A stretch of DNA of 64,000 nt from Acidimicrobiales bacterium. Lineage in GTDB: Bacteria > Actinomycetota > Acidimicrobiia > Acidimicrobiales > JACCXE01. The notes under the pieces were generated by a model that saw nothing but the letters and a program-made list of their open reading frames with translations, was not told the DNA's origin and did no database searches. Shown one piece after another: positions 56,245-62,695 of this stretch (the stretch's first letter is position 1; every line of letters begins with the position of its first letter). The stretch lies in NCBI GenBank assembly GCA_035546775.1, contig DASZWD010000030.1, positions 1 to 64,000 on the forward strand, in the 5' to 3' direction. The translations under genes were made by a program, and so were the position numbers.

Positions 56245-57545
56245 CCCCCGACGAAGCCGCGGGCGAGATCCGCACATTCGACTCACTGTGCCTGCCGCTC
56301 GGACCCGGCCAGCCGCCGCGGTTCCTCGAGGCGTTGGGGCGGCGGAAGGACTGGGAAGAGTTGCGCATCGTCGGCTCGTTGCTCTCCGTGCTCTCCGACG
56401 TGTTCGTGCATCCGAACGTGCACTACCTCAGCGGGTTCTTCTCGCCGATCGAGCGCATCCTGCGCGACAGCGGCGCCAACATCGGCTTTGCGCCCGCCGA
56501 CTTCCGTCGCGGCATTCCGCTCATGGCGACGCTCAAGCCTCGCGTGCTCGCCACCGCCGCCGCGCCACCCGACGCCGACGGGTTCTGCAGCCTCTCGCTT
56601 CACGCCGGCGCCACCGTGGCCGAACTCCACCTCGCCGCCAGCGAACCCGACCGCATGGTGATCGTCGAGGTGTCCGACAAGTTTCCGCGCACGTACGGGG
56701 CGGGCGGCGAGTACCACCGCTTGCACGTCGACGAGATCGACCTGCTGATCGAGTCCGACGGCGCGCCGATCCTGGTCGAGGATCCCCCTCCGAGCGACGT
56801 CGACCGCGCGATCGCCGAGCACGTGCGCGGCTTCATCCCTGAAGGCGCGACCCTGCAGACCGGCATCGGTTCGATCCCGTCGCTCATCGCCGGACTGCTG
56901 GCCGAAGGCGACGGCGGCGACTACGGCGTGCACTCCGAGATGTTCACCACCGGACTCATGCAGCTTCACGAAGCCGGCAAGGTGACGAACCGCAAGGGTC
57001 AGTGGGACGGGGTCTCGGTCGCGACGTTCGCTGCCGGCACGCAGGCGCTCTACGAGTGGCTGCACGAGAACCGCGAGGTGGCGTTCCTGCCCGTCGACCT
57101 CGTCAACTCACCCGAGACCATCAGCCGCAACCGCCGCTGCGTCACCATCAACGGCGCGCTCAGCATCGACATCCACGGGCAGGTCGTCGCCGACACGATC
57201 GCTGGGGCGCAGTACTCCGGCATCGGAGGCCACGAAGACTTCGTGTCGGTGCCCGCACTGTCGGCCGAAGCGCGGTCGTTGCTGTGCTTTCCCTCGACCA
57301 CCGAAATCGGCGGCGAGCTGCGGTCGCGCATCGTGCCGTGGTTCCCGGCGGGCGCCGTGATCACGACGCCCCGGCACCAGGTCGACGTGGTCGTCACCGA
57401 ATACGGGGCCGCCGAGTTGCAGGGCTTGACCGTGCACCAACGCGGCCTGGCGCTCGCGGCGATCGCCCACCCGGCGTTTCGTGACGAATTGGTGGCGGCC
57501 GCCGAACGCGCCAGCCACGGTCATTCGGCGCTGCCGCCCGCCTGA
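56232..57545 (+). CDS. Acetyl-CoA hydrolase/4-hydroxybutyrate-type CoA-transferase
   Basis: 437 residues of the class I CoA-transferase family: VHYLSGFFSPIERILRDSG, SLHAGATVAELHLAASE, LQTGIGSIPSLIAGLL, DYGVHSEMFTTGLMQLHEAG, then the catalytic region NRRCVTINGALSIDIHGQVV. Also present are AGAQYSGIGGHEDFV and PRHQVDVVVTEYGAAELQGL. The enzyme would move CoA between acetate (or another short acid) and an acyl-CoA; the likely covalent glutamate is the E of VVTEYGAA or of HSEMF. Substrates in relatives are acetate/succinate, 4-hydroxybutyrate or butyrate. It starts inside the permease gene (13-base overlap), so it is cotranscribed from box H. A fermentative role in energy-limited cells is inferred. 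Confidence 0.88.
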   Translation: MRHVTPDEAAGEIRTFDSLCLPLGPGQPPRFLEALGRRKDWEELRIVGSLLSVLSDVFVHPNVHYLSGFFSPIERILRDSGANIGFAPADFRRGIPLMATLKPRVLATAAAPPDADGFCSLSLHAGATVAELHLAASEPDRMVIVEVSDKFPRTYGAGGEYHRLHVDEIDLLIESDGAPILVEDPPPSDVDRAIAEHVRGFIPEGATLQTGIGSIPSLIAGLLAEGDGGDYGVHSEMFTTGLMQLHEAGKVTNRKGQWDGVSVATFAAGTQALYEWLHENREVAFLPVDLVNSPETISRNRRCVTINGALSIDIHGQVVADTIAGAQYSGIGGHEDFVSVPALSAEARSLLCFPSTTEIGGELRSRIVPWFPAGAVITTPRHQVDVVVTEYGAAELQGLTVHQRGLALAAIAHPAFRDELVAAAERASHGHSALPPA

Positions 57546-57548
57546 CCT

Positions 57549-57968
57549 TCAGGAGGCGACGAGGCGGCGACCGGTGATCTCGAGGGGTGTGAGGCGCATC
57601 CAGTGCGCCTTGTCGCCGCCGCCCCACGGGTCGACCGCGAGCGCGTGCACGCGCTCGAAGGTGTCGTGGTCGACTTCGGTCACTTCCTCGAGTCGGCCCT
57701 TGACGACAACGCTCCAGCCGACGCGCGCCGCGCGGTCGAAGTGGTCGATCTCGAAGCTGGCGGCGGCCCAGTTGCCCCGCGTCTGCTTCGTGCCCGCGTC
57801 GGTGCGGAACACGATGGCGTCACCGTCGAGGCGGTAGTTGACCGGGAACATCACCGGCAGCTGGAACTCGTTGACCGCCAGTCGGCCGACCTCGTCGTTG
57901 GCCAGGAGGCGCACACACTCGTCGCGGTCGAGCACTTCGAGCCGGCGCGGGGCGGGCACGAAGGTCAT
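57549..57968 (-). CDS. PPOX-fold flavin/F420-binding protein (second of pair)
   Basis: 139 residues. The split beta-barrel pattern is LDRDECVRLLANDEVGRLAV, LPVMFPVNYRLDGDAIVFRT, AASFEIDHFDRAARVGWSVVVKGRL and a C-terminal WMRLTPLEITGRRL. PPOX-like proteins of this group bind FMN, heme or F420; M. tuberculosis Rv3129 is a DosR-controlled member. The ATG at 57968 overlaps the stop of its upstream paralogue by 4 bases (ATGA). It converges with the CoA-transferase with 3 bases between stops. It shares with its three paralogues in this island the Dxx-C-xxLL/LAxxxxGRLxV opening and the WSVxVKGxxEE core. Confidence 0.86.
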   Translation of the reverse strand: MTFVPAPRRLEVLDRDECVRLLANDEVGRLAVNEFQLPVMFPVNYRLDGDAIVFRTDAGTKQTRGNWAAASFEIDHFDRAARVGWSVVVKGRLEEVTEVDHDTFERVHALAVDPWGGGDKAHWMRLTPLEITGRRLVAS

Positions 57969-58378
57969 GGCGTCGCCCGGATCCTGCGGCCGGTGACCTT
58001 CGTCGGCACGAGGCGCAGCCAGCGCTCCGATCCCGACTTGCGCCACGGGACGAGGCGCTGCTCGATCAGCTGGGCGACGGTCGTCTCGTCGGCGATCTCC
58101 TCGGCCTTGCCCACGATCATGACGCTCCAGCCCTCGTCGTTCGTGGCGTTGACACCGTCGATCTCGAAACCGACCCAGGGCCAGTCGAGCGCGCTTTCGA
58201 GCTTGGTGCCCGGCTGGGTCGGGAAGGCGACGCAGCCGTCGTCGCCGACGACGTAGCTGACCGGGAAGACTTCGGGACGCCCGCCGACGATCACGCCCAA
58301 GCGGCCGAGTTGGGACTCGGCCAGGTGTGACGCACATTCGCGTTCGCTCATGTGGATGAGCCAGGTCTGCGAACTCAT
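57965..58378 (-). CDS. PPOX-fold flavin/F420-binding protein (first of pair)
   Basis: 137 residues. MSERECASHLAESQLGRLGV, EVFPVSYVVGDDGCVAF, VGFEIDGVNATNDEGWSVMIVGKAEEI and WLRLVPTKVTGRRI outline a PPOX split barrel. ATG 58378 (MSSQTWLIH) is chosen because CATCGT lies 6 nt before it and box I is centred 42.5 nt away. An ATG 42 bases further upstream lies inside box I and is rejected. The downstream paralogue starts in its stop codon. Role: a small flavin or heme protein, possibly a deazaflavin oxidoreductase; the substrate is unknown. Confidence 0.86.
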   Translation of the reverse strand: MSSQTWLIHMSERECASHLAESQLGRLGVIVGGRPEVFPVSYVVGDDGCVAFPTQPGTKLESALDWPWVGFEIDGVNATNDEGWSVMIVGKAEEIADETTVAQLIEQRLVPWRKSGSERWLRLVPTKVTGRRIRATP

Positions 58379-58412
58379 ATGCCCACGATGGGGTGTGAAG
58401 GGCGGTTCCAGT

Positions 58413-58428
58413 AGGGCCACATGCCTCT
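58413..58428. promoter_or_regulatory. DosR-type box I, symmetric between two PPOX genes
   Basis: AGGGCCACATGCCTCT is the most degenerate strong-position copy. The centre at 58420.5 is 42.5 nt from the ATG at 58378 and 42.5 nt from the GTG at 58463. -10 elements CATCGT (58390-58385) and CAACGT (58451-58456) end 6 nt before the start codons. Position and symmetry make it convincing despite weaker sequence. Confidence 0.68.
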
Positions 58429-58462
58429 AGCTGGCACGGTCGGCGTCCTCCAACGTGAAAGC

Positions 58463-58873
58463 GTGAGTGCGACCCTCGTTGAACTCGACGATCAGGAGTG
58501 CATGCGCCTGTTGCGGTCGCGCGCCGTCGGGCGGCTCGCGTTCGCCCACGAGGGCTGGCCTGTCGTGCTGCCGGTGAACTTCGTCTTCGACGAGCCGACG
58601 ATCGTCATCCGCACCGCGGACGGCGCCAAGCTCGAACACGCGCCGATGACCGCGGTCGCGTTCGAGGTGGACGACTTCGACCCGAGCGGTGCGTGGGGCT
58701 GGAGCGTGCTCGCCCAGGGCCCGGCCTTCGACATCACGACGTCGAGCGATCAGCGCTCCCGGCACCTGCGCCAGCTCGCCGTCGCCCAGTGGCCCGCCGG
58801 CCAGCGCGATCACTGGCTGACGATCACCGCCCTGACCCTGAGCGGGCGGCGCTTCGGGACGCCGCCGGCTTAG
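58463..58873 (+). CDS. PPOX-fold flavin/F420-binding protein
   Basis: 136 residues. LVELDDQECMRLLRSRAVGR, VVLPVNFVFDEPTIVIRTAD, AFEVDDFDPSGAWGWSVLAQG and HWLTITALTLSGRRFG match its three neighbours. GTG 58463 is chosen over an ATG at 58421 because the latter sits inside box I, and CAACGT lies 6 nt before the GTG. It is probably leaderless. The last 4 bases overlap the convergent devR gene. The same split-barrel motif order is kept, so the four genes look like local duplications that diverged. Confidence 0.86.
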   Translation: MSATLVELDDQECMRLLRSRAVGRLAFAHEGWPVVLPVNFVFDEPTIVIRTADGAKLEHAPMTAVAFEVDDFDPSGAWGWSVLAQGPAFDITTSSDQRSRHLRQLAVAQWPAGQRDHWLTITALTLSGRRFGTPPA

Positions 58874-59535
58874 GGGGCGGCGGGCCCGCGGCGATCCAGC
58901 AAGCGGGCTGCGTAGGCAGCGGCCTGGGTGCGCCGGGCCATGCCCAGCTTCGACAGCAGGTTCGAGACGTAGTTCTTGACCGTCTTCTCGGCGAGGAACA
59001 TCCGCTCGGCGATCTCGCGGTTGGTCAGGCCCTCGGTGATGAACTCGAGGATCCGGCGCTCCTGCGGCGTCAGGTGCGAGAGGGGATCGGCCGCCGCGGC
59101 CGGGGCCCGCAGATGGTCGAACACCCGCGCCGTGACTCCCGGATCGATCAGGCTGCCGCCGGCGGCGACGTGGCGCACCGCCTCGACCAGATCGCCGCCG
59201 CGCACCTGTTTGAGCACGAATCCCGACGCGCCCGCCAGGATGGCGGCCAGCAGCGCCTCGTCGTCCTCGAAGCTGGTCAGCATGATGCAGGCGATCTCGG
59301 GATGCGACGCCCGGATCTCGCGGCACACCTCGATGCCGCCGAAGTCGTTGTTGGGATCGCCGAGGCGCACGTCGAGCACGGCGACGTCCGGGTGGGTTTG
59401 GGGGATCAGCTCGAGGGCCTCTTCGGCGTTCGACGCCTCGCCGACGATGCGGATGTCCTCGTTACCCCACAGCAGGTCGCGAATGCCGCGCCGCACCACT
59501 TCGTGGTCGTCGAGCAGGAACACGCCAATTGACAC
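58870..59535 (-). CDS. devR: DevR/DosR-type response regulator (NarL/LuxR family)
   Basis: 221 residues. The receiver domain (about 1-120) has LLDDHEVVRRGIRDLL with acidic DD, the phospho-acceptor Asp in DVAVLDVRLGDPNNDFGG (about residue 54), MLTSFEDDEALLAAILAGAS and VLKQVRG (Lys about 108). The helix-turn-helix (about 150-215) reads LTPQERRILEFITEGLTNRE, IAERMFLAEKTVKNYVSNLL, SKLGMARRTQAAAYAARL. The last part is almost the wording of M. tuberculosis DosR, which binds GGGACT-type palindromes as a dimer. GTG 59535 has AAAGCT 6 nt before it. Box J lies 32.5 nt upstream, one turn closer than at its targets. It converges with a PPOX gene and diverges from another; its kinase is most likely the DevS-like protein at 38.5 kb. 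Confidence 0.93.
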   Translation of the reverse strand: MSIGVFLLDDHEVVRRGIRDLLWGNEDIRIVGEASNAEEALELIPQTHPDVAVLDVRLGDPNNDFGGIEVCREIRASHPEIACIMLTSFEDDEALLAAILAGASGFVLKQVRGGDLVEAVRHVAAGGSLIDPGVTARVFDHLRAPAAAADPLSHLTPQERRILEFITEGLTNREIAERMFLAEKTVKNYVSNLLSKLGMARRTQAAAYAARLLDRRGPAAP

Positions 59536-59559
59536 GCCGCCAGCTTTTCACACCAAAAG

Positions 59560-59616
59560 CAGGACGTTCGGCCCTGTTCGGCGGGCACTCCGGGTCGCAG
59601 GGTGGTCACGTACCGT
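59560..59616. promoter_or_regulatory. DosR-type box J between devR and PPOX-deacetylase operon
   Basis: CAGGACGTTCGGCCCT at 59560-59575. The centre is 32.5 nt from the devR GTG, ten bases closer than the usual 42.5. On the plus side TACCGT (59611-59616) starts 43.5 nt away, ahead of a short leader with GGAGGT for ATG 59635. The different spacing may mean weaker activation, autoregulation, or a second degenerate copy (59570-59585). Confidence 0.6.
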
Positions 59617-59634
59617 TTCATCTGGAGGTCACCA

Positions 59635-60054
59635 ATGGCTGTCGTTGACGCCCGCACATGGGTCGAACACCTCTCCCAGCACGAGTGCTGGGAACTTTTG
59701 GCCGCTGCCGGCGTCGGCCGCATAGGCGTAACGGTCGATGGCGCGCCGGAGATCTACCCGCTCAACTTCGTCGTCGCCGACCACTCGATCGTGTTCCGCA
59801 CCGACGTCGGCAGCAAGCTGCGCAGCGTCGACCGGTTCCCCACCGTGTGCTTCGAGGCCGACGGGTTCGACCTGGCGTCGCGCACCGGTTGGAGCGTGTT
59901 GGTGAAGGGCCGCGCCGAGGAGGTGCTCGACGCCAGCCGGCTGCACGGCTTGCGCCAGCTACCCCTCGAGTACTGGACCGTGGGGGAGAAGACCCACTGG
60001 ATCCGCATCGAGCCGATCGAAGTCACCGGCCGGCGCGTCAATCAGCCATCCTGA
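59635..60054 (+). CDS. PPOX-fold flavin/F420-binding protein
   Basis: 139 residues. WVEHLSQHECWELLAAAGVG, RIGVTVDGAPEIYPLNFVV, VCFEADGFDLASRTGWSVLVKGRAEEV and HWIRIEPIEVTGRRVNQ give the same split-barrel pattern as the neighbours. ATG 59635 is supported by GGAGGT 6 nt upstream; TACCGT at 59611-59616 is the -10 candidate. It is the first gene of a three-gene unit with a deacetylase (5 bases later) and a universal stress protein. It has a real leader, in contrast to its leaderless paralogues. Confidence 0.86.
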   Translation: MAVVDARTWVEHLSQHECWELLAAAGVGRIGVTVDGAPEIYPLNFVVADHSIVFRTDVGSKLRSVDRFPTVCFEADGFDLASRTGWSVLVKGRAEEVLDASRLHGLRQLPLEYWTVGEKTHWIRIEPIEVTGRRVNQPS

Positions 60055-60059
60055 GTGTC

Positions 60060-61094
60060 GTGGACGCCGGCGCAGCAGTGATCCTGGGTTCGGTCGGCGC
60101 CGGCGACCATCACGCGACGCCGGCGTGGCACCCGGAGTCCGCCGCGCGCGTGCATGCCGTCGACGACGCCATCGCCCGTCTCAACCTCGGTGACGCCGTC
60201 ACGATCCTGCCCCCCCGGCTGGCCACCATCGGTGAACTCGCCCGCGTGCACGACGAGCTCTACCTCGACGGGCTCGCCACGCTGGCCGAAGCCGGCGGCG
60301 GCGAGCTCGACCCCGAAACCGTCGTGTCGGCCGGATCGTGGGAAACGGCGCGGCTCAGCGCCGGACTCGGGTTGGCCGCGATCGACGCGCTCCAGCAGGA
60401 CGCCGGGGGCGCGGCGTTTGTGGCAACGCGACCCCCGGGTCATCACGCCAGCCGCCTCACCGGCTCCGGTTTCTGCTTGCTGAACAACGTCGCTGTCACC
60501 GCGGCTGCGCTCGTCGACCAGGGCGCGCGCGTCGCCATCGTCGACTGGGACGTCCACCACGGCAACGGCACCCAAGCCGTCTTCTGGAACAACCCGCAGG
60601 TGCTGTACGTGTCCACGCACGAGTGGCCGGCCTATCCGGGCACGGGCGACGCCGCCGAGGTCGGGGGACCCGCCGCGTTGGGCCGCACCCTCAACATCCC
60701 GCTGCCCGCCGGCGCCACCGGCGACGTGGCGTTGCGCGCCTTTGACGACGTGGTCGAGGAAGCCGTCGACGCGTTCGCCCCCGATTGGGTACTCGTCTCC
60801 GCCGGCTACGACGCCCATCGGGACGATCCGCTGGCCGACCTGGCGTGGAGCGCCGGCGATTACGCCGTGCTCACCCGCCGGGTGATGGGCTACGCGCCCC
60901 GTGTCGGGCGAACCATCGTCTTCCTCGAAGGCGGCTACGACCTGCGCGCCCTCGGTGAATCGGTGGCGGCGACGGTCGCCGCGCTCGCCGACTTGCCCCA
61001 CGACACCGAGGACGCCACCGTCGGCGGCCCTGGGATGGACGCCGTCGACCGCGCCCGGCGCCGGCGCACCGATCGCTTGGAGCGAATGGGATGA
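60060..61094 (+). CDS. HDAC-family (class II/AcuC-like) deacetylase
   Basis: 344 residues. Motifs of the zinc-dependent histone-deacetylase fold appear in order: HHATPAWHPESAARVHAVDD, TRPPGHHASRLTGSGFCLLN (active-site His pair), AIVDWDVHHGNGTQAVFWNN (metal Asp/His), STHEWPAYPGTGDAAEVGG, LVSAGYDAHRDDPLADLAWS (third metal Asp) and FLEGGYDLRALGESV (catalytic Tyr). Bacterial members deacetylate acetyl-CoA synthetase lysines (AcuC), polyamines or proteins. GTG 60060 is the first start after the PPOX stop, and the fold begins there. It overlaps the universal stress gene by ATGA. Together with box-linked GNATs and acetyl-CoA synthetase, a reversible acetylation circuit is plausible. Confidence 0.9.
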   Translation: MDAGAAVILGSVGAGDHHATPAWHPESAARVHAVDDAIARLNLGDAVTILPPRLATIGELARVHDELYLDGLATLAEAGGGELDPETVVSAGSWETARLSAGLGLAAIDALQQDAGGAAFVATRPPGHHASRLTGSGFCLLNNVAVTAAALVDQGARVAIVDWDVHHGNGTQAVFWNNPQVLYVSTHEWPAYPGTGDAAEVGGPAALGRTLNIPLPAGATGDVALRAFDDVVEEAVDAFAPDWVLVSAGYDAHRDDPLADLAWSAGDYAVLTRRVMGYAPRVGRTIVFLEGGYDLRALGESVAATVAALADLPHDTEDATVGGPGMDAVDRARRRRTDRLERMG

Positions 61095-61525
61095 AGGTGG
61101 CACCGGTACTCGTCGCCGTCGACACGTCGGACAACGCCCGCGCCGCGCTGGAGTGGGCGGCCCGCTTCGCCGCGGCCACGTCGACCCCACTCGTCGGCGT
61201 GCACGCCATGGGCATGCTCGACCGCGACGAGAACGGCGTGATGGTGCCGGCGCAGGCGCGGCGCCCCCAAATCGAGGCCTGGGCCGAAGAACTGGTCGCG
61301 GCCGTCGCCGACCGGTACGGCATCACGGCGACGAGCGAGGTGTGCGACGGGGAGCCGGTGCCGGTCGTGCTCGACGCGGCGCGGCGGCACGGCGCGGCCG
61401 CGGTCGTCGTCGGTACGCGGGGCGCCGGTCGTAGCCCGCTAACGCTCGGCAGTACTAGCGAGCAGCTGGCGCGCTCGGCGCCGTGCCCACTCGTGATCGT
61501 GCCGCTGCCACCGAACGAGGGGTGA
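61091..61525 (+). CDS. Universal stress protein (UspA domain)
   Basis: 144 residues of one UspA domain: APVLVAVDTSDNARAALEWA (about 4-23), STPLVGVHAMGML, and the nucleotide loop AAVVVGTRGAGRSPLTLGST (about 105-124) with SEQLARSAPCPLVIVPLP. It should bind ATP. ATG 61091 overlaps the deacetylase stop by 4 bases, so it is third in the operon from box J. Its 3' end overlaps the convergent GNAT gene by 71 bases. It resembles the universal stress genes at 44 and 54 kb in motif but not in length or start context. Confidence 0.9.
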   Translation: MKVAPVLVAVDTSDNARAALEWAARFAAATSTPLVGVHAMGMLDRDENGVMVPAQARRPQIEAWAEELVAAVADRYGITATSEVCDGEPVPVVLDAARRHGAAAVVVGTRGAGRSPLTLGSTSEQLARSAPCPLVIVPLPPNEG

Positions 61526-62042
61526 CGGGCATCTCGAGGTGCACCACGCCGCTGTCGAAGGAGATGCGGCGGTCCGGCGCATAGCGGGCGAACACCCGGA
61601 GCATCGCGGCGTTGCCCCCGAGGACGTCGGCTTCCAGTCGCGTGTAGCCGTGATCGCTCGCCCAGTCGGCGAGCCGCTCCAGGAGCCGCGAACCGAGGCC
61701 TTCGGCTTGGCGGTTGTCGGCGACGACGAAGGCCACCTCGCCGCTGGTGTCGCCGGTGGCGTCGAAGCGGCCGACACCGACCAAACGCCCGGCGGAGAAG
61801 GCAACGAGCGCCTCGCGGCGGTGGTGGTCGACGTTGGTGAACCGCGCGACCTCGTCGGCGCTGAGGTGCGGGTGCAACGTGAAGAAGCGCCACCGACGGG
61901 TGGCGTCGCTCAGGTGCTCGTGGAACGCGACGAGCGCATCGGCGTCACCGACCTGAATCGGACGGATGAAAACGCGCCGACCGTTGCGCAGCGTTTCCCA
62001 TCCGCTCGCCGAGCGCCGGATCGGAAGAACGGTGGAAGCCAT
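61455..62042 (-). CDS. GNAT-fold acetyltransferase
   Basis: 195 residues. RVFIRPIQVGDADALVAFHE (about 23-42), RRWRFFTLHPHLSADEVARF, LVGVGRFDATGDTSGEVAFVV and the acetyl-CoA loop RQAEGLGSRLLERLADWASD (Q-x-x-G-L-G variant, about 114-133) identify the fold. The R-x-x-R-F-F-xxxP segment is typical of the protein acetyltransferase group and also occurs in the 30.2 kb GNAT. ATG 62042 is chosen since K1 is centred 43.5 nt upstream and CTCACT sits 6 nt before it; an earlier start at 62123 would run through the boxes. It overlaps the convergent universal stress gene by 71 bases. Confidence 0.82.
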   Translation of the reverse strand: MASTVLPIRRSASGWETLRNGRRVFIRPIQVGDADALVAFHEHLSDATRRWRFFTLHPHLSADEVARFTNVDHHRREALVAFSAGRLVGVGRFDATGDTSGEVAFVVADNRQAEGLGSRLLERLADWASDHGYTRLEADVLGGNAAMLRVFARYAPDRRISFDSGVVHLEMPVTPRSVAAARSRVGTAPSAPAAR

Positions 62043-62077
62043 GTGTCCAGTGAGCCGTTCAGGGCCGGGCCATCGGT

Positions 62078-62105
62078 AGGGCCGGTCGGCGGGACCTTCG
62101 ACCCT
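62078..62105. promoter_or_regulatory. Overlapping DosR-type boxes K1 and K2
   Basis: K1 AGGGCCGGTCGGCGGG (62078-62093) is centred 43.5 nt from the ATG at 62042. K2 CGGGACCTTCGACCCT (62090-62105) is centred 43.5 nt from the GTG at 62141. They overlap by 4 bases. Each direction has its own box at standard spacing, instead of one shared box. The minus -10 is CTCACT; the plus candidate TCTCAT (62129-62134) ends 6 nt before its start. Confidence 0.65.
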
Positions 62106-62140
62106 GCGCCGCGGGAGCGCCAACGCGGTCTCATGGCGCG

Positions 62141-62695
62141 GTGACGAATCCCGTGCTGCCGCTGCTGTGGATTGCCAGTGGCGCCGCGGTGATGCTGGCC
62201 GCGTTCCGGTCCCGACGTGATCCCGCCGCGGCGCGTCACGGCCGCCTCGCCGTCGCCACGCTGTTCATCGTCGCGGGCGCGGCGGTCAACGCCGTACTGG
62301 TGACCTTCGATCCCAAGAGCTACGCACCGTTTGCCGACGGGTCGTACATCCCCTTCGTGCACCACACGTGGCGTTCGCTGGTCGTGCCCCACATCACGGC
62401 GTGGATCGTGCTGCTGATCGCCTTCGAATTGGCCGTCGGGCTTCTCGCCGTGCGCGGTGGCGCCCAGACGCGGGTGGCCTACGCCGCCGCGATCGCGTTC
62501 CACTTGGCGTTGCTCAGCTTCGGCTTCGGGTTCGCCGTGTGGGTCGTGCCGATGGTGGCGGCGCTCACGGCTTTGTGGCGCGCCGAAGTCGGCGGTGCCA
62601 CGACGGAGGCTTCCGCGCCACGGCCAGCGAATCGGCCAGGGCGCGCAGGCCCGGCGCGTGCGGCCGCAGCAGCCCCGCGGACGCGTCGGTCGTAA
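62141..62695 (+). CDS. Four-helix integral membrane protein, function unknown
   Basis: 184 residues. Hydrophobic segments at about 5-21 (LPLLWIASGAAVMLAAF), 37-55, 83-107 and 117-146 are separated by short loops, followed by a Pro/Ala/Arg-rich tail of about 35 residues. I recognise no family. GTG 62141 is chosen because K2 is centred 43.5 nt upstream and TCTCAT ends 6 nt before it. The final 131 bases overlap the convergent phytanoyl-CoA dioxygenase-like gene, a large overlap, so the tail end may be less conserved. Box-linked membrane proteins of unknown role are also typical of DosR regulons. Confidence 0.65.
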   Translation: MTNPVLPLLWIASGAAVMLAAFRSRRDPAAARHGRLAVATLFIVAGAAVNAVLVTFDPKSYAPFADGSYIPFVHHTWRSLVVPHITAWIVLLIAFELAVGLLAVRGGAQTRVAYAAAIAFHLALLSFGFGFAVWVVPMVAALTALWRAEVGGATTEASAPRPANRPGRAGPARAAAAAPRTRRS

